NCBI GenBank assembly: GCA_016710235.1
Contig: JADJLG010000001.1
Span: forward strand, 671,501 to 735,500
DNA length: 64,000 bases
Direction: 5' to 3'
DNA from: Saprospiraceae bacterium
GTDB lineage: Bacteria > Bacteroidota > Bacteroidia > Chitinophagales > Saprospiraceae
How positions within the stretch are numbered: the stretch's first letter is position 1; every line of letters begins with the position of its first letter. Under the pieces are notes generated by a model. It saw only the letters and a list, made by a program, of their open reading frames with translations, was not told the DNA's origin and made no database searches. Both the position numbers and the translations under genes were made by a program. Shown here piece by piece: positions 28,584 through 37,813 of this stretch.

Positions 28584-28723
28584 GCAAGCTTATTGTAAAG
28601 TGCAAATTTTGGACTATTTCAAATGTTAGTTACACATTTAGTTTCCAAAAAATATCATATTTATTGTGGCGAAAACAAATTCATGTATAGACTTATTTTC
28701 TTCATTTACAATTTATACAAATT

Positions 28724-30112
28724 ATGCGCTTAATATTTTACATTATTTTTTCTCTATTGTTATATGATTTCGGGCTCAGTCAACAAGCTTATACTTCATC
28801 ACAATATGCTGTCAGAGCTGAATATGATATCCCTTATCAAACTGCTGTAGATTATGCAGGAAATACTATCAATCTCAAATTAGATTTGTACAAACCGGTT
28901 GGAGACAATAATTGTAAGCGGCCTATCATCGTTTTTACGCATGGAGGATCTTGGATTGGCGGTGATCGCAAACAAGCTTCATTTATCAATGTAGCACGTG
29001 GTATGGCTGCAAGAGGCTGGCTTGTTGCTTCAATCCAATATCGACTCGGTACACACAAACGCAGTAACTATACACCATATGTATTATGTCCGGTTGAATA
29101 TGGATGCGTGTATAACTATGATACTGCAGAAGTATTCCGGGCGAATTACAGAGGAATGCAGGATATGAAAGCCGCTTTAAGATTTGTCAAAGCCAGGTCT
29201 GATATTGACAGCAGTGACCAGAATGTCACATTTATTGCAGGCGAAAGTGCAGGTGCATTTGTGGCTTATTGGGCAGCTTATTTGAATGAAGAATTCGAAA
29301 AACCTGCAATGTGCAATGGCATACAATCCGTCAACCCGGCAGATGCTGATCTCAAACTCTGCCAACCCTCTACTATCAGTTTGCTGCGACCTGATCTGGG
29401 CAGCATCAGAGGAGAAATAAAATCTACTGATCATACGGATGAATCAGTACTTGGTGTTGCAATAATGATCGGAGGACAACTTGGCCATTTAGACATCAAA
29501 GCAGGCGATCCTGCACTCTACGTCTATCATAATACGAACGATGCGATAGCTGATATTCAGGAAAAACCATTACTTAGTCCATTATTTCAAAATTGTTTTA
29601 ACCCATTTAACTTGTGTCAACCTATGGATAATATGCCATGGGCAAAAGGTGGAAGAGCGGTTCTTAAATACCTGAACTCGCTTACCGGCCATCCAATTTT
29701 ATTTGATGATACACAAGATACAGGCAATAATTATTGTGATACGAATTTGCCTGGACATGCTATTTATCTTCAAGATGTGCGAGCTCAAAAAATTGCCAAT
29801 TTTTTTGCACCAATTATTGAATCAAAAGGGAATATTCCTTCTTCTACTTGTAATACTACAGGGAATTTGAGCCCTGATTTGCAAAATAACATACAGTTTT
29901 ATATCAGTCATTCTAAAATCAATTGGTCCTACGACTTGGATATTAAAAATATTGAAATCTATGATTTGACCGGAAGATTGATAATGGACAATTCTGTAAA
30001 AAACTCTTCGCATGAAGTAGATTTAAAAGATAAGATAACTCCAGGATTGTATATTGTAAAAGCATACACAAGCTTAAAAAATCTACATTCTCAAAAGATA
30101 TACATCAAATAA
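28724..30112 (+). CDS. exported alpha/beta-hydrolase esterase with T9SS tail
   Basis: A protein of 462 residues. A short signal peptide (FYIIFSLLLYDFGLSQQ) precedes a carboxylesterase-type domain with the oxyanion motif FTHGGSWIGGDR and the nucleophile GESAGAFVAYW. A His in LPGHAIYLQD is the likely third triad member. The last about 80 residues (IEIYDLTGRLIM, then LKDKITPGLYIVKAY, ending KIYIK) form a T9SS type A sorting domain. It is therefore probably secreted or attached to the surface. The substrate is unknown; the type resembles carbohydrate- or acyl-esterases. Confidence 0.85.
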   Translation: MRLIFYIIFSLLLYDFGLSQQAYTSSQYAVRAEYDIPYQTAVDYAGNTINLKLDLYKPVGDNNCKRPIIVFTHGGSWIGGDRKQASFINVARGMAARGWLVASIQYRLGTHKRSNYTPYVLCPVEYGCVYNYDTAEVFRANYRGMQDMKAALRFVKARSDIDSSDQNVTFIAGESAGAFVAYWAAYLNEEFEKPAMCNGIQSVNPADADLKLCQPSTISLLRPDLGSIRGEIKSTDHTDESVLGVAIMIGGQLGHLDIKAGDPALYVYHNTNDAIADIQEKPLLSPLFQNCFNPFNLCQPMDNMPWAKGGRAVLKYLNSLTGHPILFDDTQDTGNNYCDTNLPGHAIYLQDVRAQKIANFFAPIIESKGNIPSSTCNTTGNLSPDLQNNIQFYISHSKINWSYDLDIKNIEIYDLTGRLIMDNSVKNSSHEVDLKDKITPGLYIVKAYTSLKNLHSQKIYIK

Positions 30113-30139
30113 TTTTTCATACATTTTTCCAATGATTTT

Positions 30140-31012
30140 ATGCAAGCCTTTGATCAAATTCAACAATCTTATAATTCCTACTATAATTATCTTAAATACG
30201 AAATACTTAATCCATCTTGGCACAATTATTTTTATATTTTAATTTTATTTTCCATTTTGGTTTATGGTCTTGAATTAGCTTTTCCTTGGAGGAAAAATCA
30301 GCCAAGAATTAGGAAAGATTTTTGGTTAGACATATTTTATATGTTTTTTAATTTTTTTATCTTTTCATTAATATTTTATGCTGCATTCTCTGATTTTTTT
30401 GTTAACTTGTTTAACAATTTCTTGGGACTATTTGGTATAAAAAATATTGTAGCTGTGGAAATAGGTTCTTGGCCGACTTGGTTACAATTATTATTAATGT
30501 TCATCTTAAGAGATTTTATTCAGTGGAATGTTCATCGACTATTACACAAAAGTACCACTTTATGGGAATTTCACAAGGTGCATCATTCTGTTCAACAGAT
30601 GGGATTTGCAGCTCATCTCCGCTTTCACTTTGGAGAAACTATTCTATACAGAAGTATTGAATACATTCCACTGGCAATGATTGGTTTTGGCCTGGATGAT
30701 TTTTTTATTGTACACATCATAGCATTACTGATCGGGCATCTGAATCATGCCAATATATATTTACCACTAGGACCATTAAAATATATTTTTAATTCCCCTC
30801 AAATGCACATTTGGCATCATGCACAGCATTTACCTAAAGGCTCCTATGGTGTCAACTATGGATTGAGTTTGAGTATCTGGGATTATATATTTGGGACAGT
30901 GTACTGGCCAGATAATGGACGAGACGAAGTCCTTGGTTTTGAAAAAATAAATTTATATCCTAAAGGATTTCTGGGACAGATTGCAGATCCTTTCAAAAGA
31001 ATATTTCGATAG
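30140..31012 (+). CDS. sterol desaturase / fatty-acid hydroxylase family membrane protein
   Basis: A protein of 290 residues with four to five transmembrane helices and the eight-histidine diiron pattern: HRLLHKS, HKVHHSVQQMGFAAHLRFHF, HLNHANI and MHIWHHAQH. The family hydroxylates or desaturates lipids using oxygen and an electron donor. The substrate is not evident; membrane lipids or carotenoids are candidates. It lies 27 bases after the esterase gene on the same strand and converges with the PASTA gene. Confidence 0.88.
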   Translation: MQAFDQIQQSYNSYYNYLKYEILNPSWHNYFYILILFSILVYGLELAFPWRKNQPRIRKDFWLDIFYMFFNFFIFSLIFYAAFSDFFVNLFNNFLGLFGIKNIVAVEIGSWPTWLQLLLMFILRDFIQWNVHRLLHKSTTLWEFHKVHHSVQQMGFAAHLRFHFGETILYRSIEYIPLAMIGFGLDDFFIVHIIALLIGHLNHANIYLPLGPLKYIFNSPQMHIWHHAQHLPKGSYGVNYGLSLSIWDYIFGTVYWPDNGRDEVLGFEKINLYPKGFLGQIADPFKRIFR

Positions 31013-31037
31013 AAATCGGCAAGTTATAGTTGATTCA

Positions 31038-31880
31038 TTAATTGCAATCAGGAGGTAAATCTTCTTGAATAACTAAATTGATTTTCTCCCCCATTTTTAT
31101 CAGCTCTCCTGAACCGGCTGCAGGCGATTGATTGATGATGTAATAATTATCATCCGAAAATTCCTCTTCATTTTCGAGTTTGATTTTACCAACTTCCAGT
31201 TTTGATGCTGCCAGCAAAAACTTAGCTTCTGCAAGAGTCATACATCTCAATGATGGGATTTCTATCTCTCCACCAGCCGTCGTTGAAACTATAAAACCCA
31301 GAGTGTCCCCTCTATACAATTTGATATCTTCCCGCTTAGATTTAGCATCTGCCAGAAGTGTACCTTTATAGTAGATCTCCAAAATATGACCGGGAGGCCC
31401 TGGATCGTACTTATACCCCAAGACACCACAGCGCAATTCATACAAATTGTATAACTCAATCTGCATGTGTTCCAATTTCTTACCGTACATGACCGGAAGG
31501 TGCTCTGACAATACAATATCAGGCATGTATCGTGTGACTGTAACATAAATTTTTCTACCCCTTTTTACCTTTGATCCAGGAACCGGCACTTGAGAAAGTA
31601 CGTGTCCTCCGGGCTTTCCCGATAAATAAATTGAATCTGTAACGATAAATTCAAAATCTTTTGATTTAGCTTTTTTCTCTGCCACTTTAATTTTTGCTCC
31701 AATGAAATTTGGAAGAACTATTTTTTGTCCATGATTGGTATAAAAACTCAATACCAAACTGCTCAATGCCCAGAGGATAAGAAAAAATAGAAATAACCTC
31801 ACCAAGGTGTGGAGGAATAATGAACTTTTGAGGAAACCTCCTATCTCCATAAGTCGAAATTTTTCACTTTGATTTGTCAT
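31038..31880 (-). CDS. membrane-anchored PASTA-domain protein
   Basis: From the ATG at 31880 this protein has 280 residues; an ATG at 31850 is also possible. A short cytoplasmic tail, one transmembrane helix (LHTLVRLFLFFLILWALSSL, about 25-45) and three PASTA repeats follow (starting VLPNFIGAKIKVAEKKAK, VLSEHLPVMYGKKLEHMQ and IEIPSLRCMTLAEAKFLL). PASTA domains bind peptidoglycan fragments or cell-wall enzymes in the periplasm. The start overlaps the stop of the upstream ligase gene, so the two are co-translated. A D-Ala-D-Ala ligase next to a PASTA protein is a recurring pairing in Bacteroidota. Confidence 0.85.
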   Translation of the reverse strand: MTNQSEKFRLMEIGGFLKSSLFLHTLVRLFLFFLILWALSSLVLSFYTNHGQKIVLPNFIGAKIKVAEKKAKSKDFEFIVTDSIYLSGKPGGHVLSQVPVPGSKVKRGRKIYVTVTRYMPDIVLSEHLPVMYGKKLEHMQIELYNLYELRCGVLGYKYDPGPPGHILEIYYKGTLLADAKSKREDIKLYRGDTLGFIVSTTAGGEIEIPSLRCMTLAEAKFLLAASKLEVGKIKLENEEEFSDDNYYIINQSPAAGSGELIKMGEKINLVIQEDLPPDCN

Positions 31881-34539
31881 GTGTACCAAATTCTAAAATC
31901 TGATCAATAAATTCATATGGTGTATATCCATTTACCGCACATTGATGGAATATACAGGTGGCGGGTGTCATACCCGGTAATGAGTTGACTTCTATAATAA
32001 TAGTTTCTACATTATTGTCATCATATATTCTCACGAAAGCATCAATTCTAGCATATCCGGTAACATCTAGTGTAATTGCGGCTTTAAGTAAAGCAGCTTT
32101 TACTTTGGCAGAAATTATCTCGTACTCGGATTTATTTTTGCCAAATCGCGGAGGAGTAATATTCTGACCTTCACCAGCGAGAAATTTTTCTTCCAAGCTC
32201 AAAACCTCCCCGCTAGTAAGTGTTTCAGATGCTTCAAATATTTCATATCTGATATTATTACCCACAATATGTGTCAATAAGCCACCTGTAATTTCTAGAA
32301 ACTGTTTTGCATTATTAGAGGTGATCATTTCTTCAATTAATACCTCTGATTTTTGAGGAAATTCCTCATTGGCATCCAGTTGTAAGTTATTTCGCAACTC
32401 ATCAGTAAGATGTGCATTAGCTCGAAACAGAGCTTCCAAATAAGAGTTCAGATGATCACGATTTTTAATTTTTACAACAGCACTGCTACAACCATCATCG
32501 ACAGGTTTTGCAATGAACGGATAATGGAATTCGGACTCAATCCTAGAAATAAAACTTTCCTGTTGATTATTATAATCTTTCGCAGTCAACAATAGTTGTT
32601 CCGCCACAATAAATCCTTCGGATTTAAGTCTTTGCAGGGTATTGTATTTATGTATCGTAAGTGCAGCGGACTGAGGATTGCTGCCGTTGTATGGCAACGA
32701 AATTTCTTCCAGCCTTTTTTGTATATTTCCATCTTCTCCAGGTCTTCCGTGCAGCGCTATGAAAACAATATCCGCTTCCTTTTTTAAATCCTCAAAACTC
32801 AACAACTGTGGTTCATAGTGATAACTTGCAGAACTAAATTTTGCTGTAATGGATTGAGCTTCATGCCGCAAATTTTTCAAATATGGATGAATATGAAAAT
32901 GCTCAATCTTTTCTTTGATATCATCTGCATTGTCCTTCAACATAAAGTTGATTGGAATTTTGTACAATTGATATGATGACGCATCTCCTGTTAAGAATAC
33001 TGGAAATGGGTGGTATTTTTCTGAACTCGCAAGTTTTTCATAAATATTTCTGCCACTTTCTACAGAAATATGCCTTTCATAAGAATATCCTCCCAATATT
33101 ACTGCTACTTTCTTCTTCTGTTTGTCTTCAATTGCCTGATTATGGAGATTCTCATCTAGACGTCGAAGGAGATTCTCAAACTGTGAAATCTGGAGTTGCG
33201 TATGTATTCTTTCCTGCAAGGAAATTCTGATAATATAACTGAGAAATTGCGATGGATTTAATCCAATCTCTGCAGCTTGATGGAAAAAGAAAGACGAAGG
33301 CATCATACCTGAGGTCGTATTGGGATCGTTGAGATAAATCAATCCATCTTCTCCAAGGAATCCATCAATTCTGGCATAAGTGTGGAATTCAAAGTAGTTA
33401 AAAAGCCGAACACATTCCTTTCTGATATCATCCAAAACTGAATCCTTCACTTCTATGGGAGTTTGTTTGCGCGACAATCCGGGTAAATATTTTGATCTGT
33501 AGTCATACATCTCAGTACGCTTGATGATTTCAGTTGGCGGAAGTGCAATTGCGGAACCATCTTCCATCCTGATGACTATGCAAGAAAATTCACGACCTTT
33601 AATAAATGATTCAACTATGATTTTATTCTCAGAGTAAATTCCTTCTAACAGTAGTTCCTTCTCATTTGTATTTAGAATAGTTTGTAATAATTCCTCCGGA
33701 TGATGTAATTCTATTCCATTACTTTTCATAGGCAAGCCAATACCATCACGAAGATCACATAGTGACCTCAAAAGATTAATCTGATCTTCAGCGTTCAATG
33801 ACCGAAAAGTCGCTACATCTAATCTTTGAATAAAAAAGGCAGTCTCAACAGCTTTTTTAAAATCAGATTGTAGCGCATCCGCAGATAAAACAGTGACCCC
33901 TATTGAGGATCCCTGATGCGCTGGTCTAATTACACAAGGAAAGCCAATCTTCTTTTCTACTTGGTTGTACAATTCAGAAAAGTTACGCATGTCAAGAATT
34001 TCGCGTCCCCAGACGTACATTTTTGGAGATGCAAATTGGGCTTGTTCCATGAGTTTCTTCTGGAAGCTTTTATCCATTCCAATGGCTGATGGCAGTACTC
34101 CGCTACCTGAATACGGAATCAACAAAGAATCTAAAATACTCTGCACTTGTCCATCTTCACCAAACTGACCGTGCAAGCATAGAAAAATAAAATCTACTGT
34201 CTCTTTTAAATCAGTCCATCGAATTTTTTTTCCGATGCATTTGATCATCTGATCTTCTTCTTCATGCGAAATGGAGTGAAGACTTTCCACGTAAATTTGA
34301 AATCCATTGGGAGAAGGAGGTAAATAAGATACAGGAGGATAAAAATCTCGTATCGTGCCTTTGTACACATAATGCCAATCCAGGACTATCAGATTTCCTC
34401 TGCTATCTAAAAAAAGTGGAATAACTTCGAACAGATCTTTATTCAGATTGTCATAAACTGTCCGTCCACCTGCAAAAGAAATCTCTCTCTCTCTTGATGG
34501 ACCGCCAAATAATACTCCAACCTTTAATTTATCCTTCAT
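31864..34539 (-). CDS. tandem D-alanine-D-alanine ligase (two Ddl units in one chain)
   Basis: A protein of 891 residues against about 310-370 for ordinary Ddl. The N-half (1 to about 470) keeps VLFGGPSREREIS, the P-loop-like RPAHQGSSIGV, YDYRSKYLPG, and the metal region ARIDGF...LNDPNTTSGM, where the usual Glu is Asp. The C-half starts near residue 476 with VAVILGGYSYERHIS. It has KPVDDGCSSAVVK instead of xxxGSSxG, lacks the YDYxxKY Tyr (LSLEEKFLAGEGQNITP), and retains ARIDAF and IIEVNSLPGMTP. Ddl makes D-Ala-D-Ala for peptidoglycan. Both halves look ATP-grasp competent, but active-site differences suggest a division of labour or a different product for one half. It overlaps the PASTA gene. 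Confidence 0.85.
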   Translation of the reverse strand: MKDKLKVGVLFGGPSREREISFAGGRTVYDNLNKDLFEVIPLFLDSRGNLIVLDWHYVYKGTIRDFYPPVSYLPPSPNGFQIYVESLHSISHEEEDQMIKCIGKKIRWTDLKETVDFIFLCLHGQFGEDGQVQSILDSLLIPYSGSGVLPSAIGMDKSFQKKLMEQAQFASPKMYVWGREILDMRNFSELYNQVEKKIGFPCVIRPAHQGSSIGVTVLSADALQSDFKKAVETAFFIQRLDVATFRSLNAEDQINLLRSLCDLRDGIGLPMKSNGIELHHPEELLQTILNTNEKELLLEGIYSENKIIVESFIKGREFSCIVIRMEDGSAIALPPTEIIKRTEMYDYRSKYLPGLSRKQTPIEVKDSVLDDIRKECVRLFNYFEFHTYARIDGFLGEDGLIYLNDPNTTSGMMPSSFFFHQAAEIGLNPSQFLSYIIRISLQERIHTQLQISQFENLLRRLDENLHNQAIEDKQKKKVAVILGGYSYERHISVESGRNIYEKLASSEKYHPFPVFLTGDASSYQLYKIPINFMLKDNADDIKEKIEHFHIHPYLKNLRHEAQSITAKFSSASYHYEPQLLSFEDLKKEADIVFIALHGRPGEDGNIQKRLEEISLPYNGSNPQSAALTIHKYNTLQRLKSEGFIVAEQLLLTAKDYNNQQESFISRIESEFHYPFIAKPVDDGCSSAVVKIKNRDHLNSYLEALFRANAHLTDELRNNLQLDANEEFPQKSEVLIEEMITSNNAKQFLEITGGLLTHIVGNNIRYEIFEASETLTSGEVLSLEEKFLAGEGQNITPPRFGKNKSEYEIISAKVKAALLKAAITLDVTGYARIDAFVRIYDDNNVETIIIEVNSLPGMTPATCIFHQCAVNGYTPYEFIDQILEFGTHDKSK

Positions 34540-34571
34540 GCATTAGGTATAATTTTTGATTTGTTCGAATT

Positions 34572-35942
34572 CTAATCTCTTTTAACGGATGGCCACCGAA
34601 GATCATTTTCTGAAATGGACCAGGTTTTTTGTACCACACCTTTTCTGTCCACGAATTCAACTTTCATAAATCTTTCTTTCCGTTTGCCGGTAAATGAAAA
34701 CCTTCCATAATTGTAATCTTCGAGTAATGTTTCCGAAACCCGATCAGGATTATTGAACTCTTTTGTGCCGGTCACTTTCCCGATTCCTGAAGTCAGCGGG
34801 GACACTGTGATATCGTACAAGGTGTAGAGGCTGTCTCTTTTCATTTGAATGATTTCAGAGTGATGTCTGTCACCAGTCAGAAAAACTACTCCATTGATTT
34901 TTTGGGTAGATAAAAAAGTTAACAGTTCGTTGAACTCAGCAGGATAATATTTCATGCAATCATTCCAGCTCATTTGATTGAGAATCTGAGAACCAGTCGC
35001 TATGATTTTGAAGGTTGCATAACTTTCAACAAGCGCATTTTTCAACCAATCCATTTGCATTTTACCAAACATTCTTTTCTCCGGGTTTGGCAAATTATCA
35101 ATTTTTGCATTTAGATAATCGGCAGATCTCCAGGTGCGATTGTCCAATAAAAAAATATCTACATCACTATAACTCAATTTTGTAAAAATTCCTTTACCAT
35201 CAAAACCATAAGAAGGATTTGCAAAATAATTCTTAAATACTTCCCTTGACGATTCTTTAAAAATATAAGACGAACCTTGATTATTCGGTCCAAAATCATG
35301 ATCATCCCAAATGCTATAATGACTGTATGATTTATACAGATCCTGCATATATGGCAACGCTCTGTCGTGTGAAGCTCTATACCATAATCCCCATTCACTT
35401 CCGTAATCCACTTCTCTGGTGTACCAGGCATCACCTAACCACACCATAAATCTTGCAGGCTCTTTGGTTAAGCTGAGAAAGATAAGTGAATCCGCACCAT
35501 AAGTTTCATTTGGTCTATCATAAATGGGCTCGTTAAAGTATGAACAACTTCCCGTGACAAATGAAAAATCCGGTGCGGGTTTTCTATACTGCCAGAGATC
35601 ATTGGTTATAAATTTTCCTCCGTACTTTTTGTCCAACATTTTTTTACCTGAAAATAATTGATATTCATATTCAGTATTAAAATCAAGTCCGGTAAGATCA
35701 AATACCTGAGTTTGAAATTCAAACCTTTGGGTCACAGTTTTGAAAGCAGTTTTTTGCTGTTGTGGATGTCTGGCATCCCAAAATTTCAAATCAACAGTGG
35801 AGCCGGCATCTACCTGAACCCAAATTTTCGCCGTCCGTAACTCAATATGGCCCAACATGGGTCCGCTCACTACCTGAGCAAAAGAAAGATGAAATTCAAG
35901 AATGAGTACAAAACTAATGCAAACACTAATTATCTTTAACAT
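34572..35942 (-). CDS. PhoD-like exported phosphatase
   Basis: A protein of 456 residues from the ATG at 35942; the frame is open to 35969, but the earlier start would add residues before the signal peptide (LKIISVCISFVLILEFHLSFAQ). An N-terminal fibronectin-like PhoD_N domain (about 20-120) precedes a metallophosphatase with VTGSCSYFNEP, WLGDAWYTRE, IWDDHDFGPNN and LTGDRHHSEI, which hold the metal-binding Asp, Asn and His. The family includes alkaline phosphatases and phosphodiesterases. The exact substrate is unknown. It diverges from the gene at 36070, with a palindrome at 36010 between them. Confidence 0.85.
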   Translation of the reverse strand: MLKIISVCISFVLILEFHLSFAQVVSGPMLGHIELRTAKIWVQVDAGSTVDLKFWDARHPQQQKTAFKTVTQRFEFQTQVFDLTGLDFNTEYEYQLFSGKKMLDKKYGGKFITNDLWQYRKPAPDFSFVTGSCSYFNEPIYDRPNETYGADSLIFLSLTKEPARFMVWLGDAWYTREVDYGSEWGLWYRASHDRALPYMQDLYKSYSHYSIWDDHDFGPNNQGSSYIFKESSREVFKNYFANPSYGFDGKGIFTKLSYSDVDIFLLDNRTWRSADYLNAKIDNLPNPEKRMFGKMQMDWLKNALVESYATFKIIATGSQILNQMSWNDCMKYYPAEFNELLTFLSTQKINGVVFLTGDRHHSEIIQMKRDSLYTLYDITVSPLTSGIGKVTGTKEFNNPDRVSETLLEDYNYGRFSFTGKRKERFMKVEFVDRKGVVQKTWSISENDLRWPSVKRD

Positions 35943-36009
35943 CCGTTTATTATCGAATAATGAATCCATAAAGATAGATGAGATTTATGAATTGTCGGAC
36001 TTTGGGGCA

Positions 36010-36024
36010 ATGTTGAATCAACAT
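36010..36024. promoter_or_regulatory. 15-bp palindrome between divergent genes
   Basis: ATGTTGAATCAACAT has perfect 7-base arms around one central A. It lies between the starts of the PhoD-like gene (minus) and the gene at 36070 (plus), the position expected for a shared operator. No regulator can be assigned. Confidence 0.45.
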
Positions 36025-36069
36025 CTCAACCATATATTCTAAATTTTTGTCAATTTTAATACATATATT

Positions 36070-36705
36070 ATGAAATTATATATTTATACGATATTTTGTT
36101 TTTTGGTACTTGCTAACACTCTTTCCGCTCAAGACAATTCTCTGATCCAAATATCCGGAATGGTAGTTTCAGAACATAAGGCTGAACCTGTAGGACTTCC
36201 TTATGCAGAGGTTTATATCAAAGGTACAAACAGAGGAGGCTGGGCTGACCAAAATGGATTTTTCAGTATTGCAGTACAAAAATTAGATACTTTAGTGTTC
36301 AGATATATCGGTTTCAAGTCAGCTGAATATGTCGTGCCGGATAGTTTGTATACAGATCGATATACGATCTTCCAGATTTTAACCAGAGATGAAATATTGC
36401 TGCCACAAACTGTGGTTTATCCTTGGCCAAGTAAAGAACATTTACGTCAGGAGTTCCTGGCAATGGATGTCACCGATAAAATGCAAGACGCTGTGCAAAA
36501 AAACCTGGCTGAACAAACGATTAAGAAACTGATAGAAATAACCCCAGCGGACGCACAAGCAAGTACAAGTTTATATTTGCAACAACAAGCAAGCGCATAC
36601 TATTATAAAGGGCAGTTTAAGCCTATGAATATTCTCAGTCCGATCGCCTGGATCCAGTTTTTTGAAGCTTGGAAAAGGGGTGATTTCAAACGCAAAAAAC
36701 AGTAA
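36070..36705 (+). CDS. exported carboxypeptidase-regulatory-like domain protein
   Basis: A protein of 211 residues. A signal peptide (LYIYTIFCFLVLANTLSAQ) is followed by one carboxypeptidase-D-regulatory-like beta sandwich (about 25-110: QISGMVVSEHKAEP, YAEVYIKGTNRGGWADQNGF, DTLVFRYIGFKSAEY). The C-terminal third is helical and Gln-rich, with a basic end (KRKKQ). Such domains are common at the N-termini of TonB-dependent receptors, but no receptor follows here. The function is unknown. It is probably periplasmic. Confidence 0.75.
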   Translation: MKLYIYTIFCFLVLANTLSAQDNSLIQISGMVVSEHKAEPVGLPYAEVYIKGTNRGGWADQNGFFSIAVQKLDTLVFRYIGFKSAEYVVPDSLYTDRYTIFQILTRDEILLPQTVVYPWPSKEHLRQEFLAMDVTDKMQDAVQKNLAEQTIKKLIEITPADAQASTSLYLQQQASAYYYKGQFKPMNILSPIAWIQFFEAWKRGDFKRKKQ

Positions 36706-36778
36706 CAGCCCACATCGATTGATCTTTCTGCTCATCAATACCAAATATTTCTTATTGAGTTGATTACCTTTGTAAGCT

Positions 36779-37735
36779 ATGAAAGTGACAGAATATTTTG
36801 AAAAAAATAAAGGCAAAACAACAGTTTCTTTTGAGGTGTTACCACCACTTAAAGGAGGAGGGATAAATTCTTTATTCGATATATTGGATCCTCTTATGGA
36901 ATTTAAACCCCCTTTTATTGACGTCACGTATCACCGTGAAGAGTTTATATACAACCAACACCCTTCAGGATATTACCAAAAAGTGGCAATCCGAAAGCGT
37001 CCCGGCACAGTTGGGATATGCGCCGCCATCATGAATAGATACAAAGTAGAAGCCGTACCGCACCTGATTTGTGGTGGTTTTACCAAAGAGGATACAGAAA
37101 ATGCATTGATTGAGTTAAATTTTTTAAATATTCAAAACGTTTTGGCTCTACGTGGCGATGCGAGAAAGTTTGATGACAAATTTATGCCTGAACCAGATGG
37201 CAACGAATATGCTTTGGATCTCGTTCACCAAATTGCAAAAATGAATCAGGGAAGCTATCTCGATATCAATATTGAAAAAGCACAACCAATGGATTTTTGC
37301 ATAGGTGTAGCTGGTTATCCGGAAAAACACTTTGAGTCTCCAAGTTTCAAAATGGACCTGAAGTACCTGAAAAAGAAAATAGATGCCGGAGCAGATTACA
37401 TTGTTACTCAGATGTTTTTTGACAATAAAAAATTTTTTCGCTTTGTAGATGCTTGTCGAAAAGAAGGTATCCACGTACCCATCATCCCGGGGATCAAACC
37501 CATTACAAAAAAGTACCAGCTTAACTCAATTCCTCGAAACTTCTATATTGAAATTCCAGATGACTTAGTCAGACAAATTCAAAAAGCAAAAACTGAACAA
37601 GCCATCACGGAAATCGGTACAGAATGGTGTATCGCACAATCCAGAGAATTAAAAACTGCCGGTGTTCCTTGCATTCATTACTACACTATGAGCGATGGCG
37701 ATGTCATCAAAAAATTAGCTGCAAGCGTGATTTAA
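36779..37735 (+). CDS. metF: methylenetetrahydrofolate reductase
   Basis: A protein of 318 residues with the MetF TIM barrel: TTVSFEVLPPLKGGG at the N-terminus, LRGDA (flavin site), and DYIVTQMFFDNKKFFRFVD. It reduces 5,10-methylene-THF to 5-methyl-THF with FAD, feeding methionine synthesis. The ATG at 36779 agrees with family starts. The gene follows the carboxypeptidase-like gene by 73 bases. It precedes the S24 regulator, which has its own promoter. Confidence 0.95.
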   Translation: MKVTEYFEKNKGKTTVSFEVLPPLKGGGINSLFDILDPLMEFKPPFIDVTYHREEFIYNQHPSGYYQKVAIRKRPGTVGICAAIMNRYKVEAVPHLICGGFTKEDTENALIELNFLNIQNVLALRGDARKFDDKFMPEPDGNEYALDLVHQIAKMNQGSYLDINIEKAQPMDFCIGVAGYPEKHFESPSFKMDLKYLKKKIDAGADYIVTQMFFDNKKFFRFVDACRKEGIHVPIIPGIKPITKKYQLNSIPRNFYIEIPDDLVRQIQKAKTEQAITEIGTEWCIAQSRELKTAGVPCIHYYTMSDGDVIKKLAASVI

Positions 37736-37769
37736 TCTTTTTTAGGAAAAAGCCAGACCGAAAGATTTT

Positions 37770-37786
37770 TGTCGATATATTCGACA
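37770..37786. promoter_or_regulatory. palindromic operator of the XRE/S24 regulator
   Basis: TGTCGATATATTCGACA has perfect 6-base arms around a 5-base AT centre. It lies between metF and the regulator, just upstream of the -7 box TATATTTG (37795-37802) and overlapping the region expected for the -33 element. Position and symmetry point to autorepression by the encoded XRE/S24 protein. Confidence 0.65.
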
Positions 37787-37794
37787 ATATATTG

Positions 37795-37802
37795 TATATT
37801 TG
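37795..37802 (+). promoter_or_regulatory. -7 element of the XRE/S24 regulator promoter
   Basis: TATATTTG matches TAnnTTTG exactly, 12 bases before the ATG at 37814. The only TTTG upstream (37768-37771) is 23 bases away, longer than the usual 19. If transcription starts 5-8 bases downstream, the leader is only a few bases or none. Confidence 0.5.
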
Positions 37803-37813
37803 TAAAAAAAAGT

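Noticed and set aside
37148..37474. minus-strand frame of 108 codons inside metF
   Set aside because: It is a shadow of the metF reading frame with no own signals.
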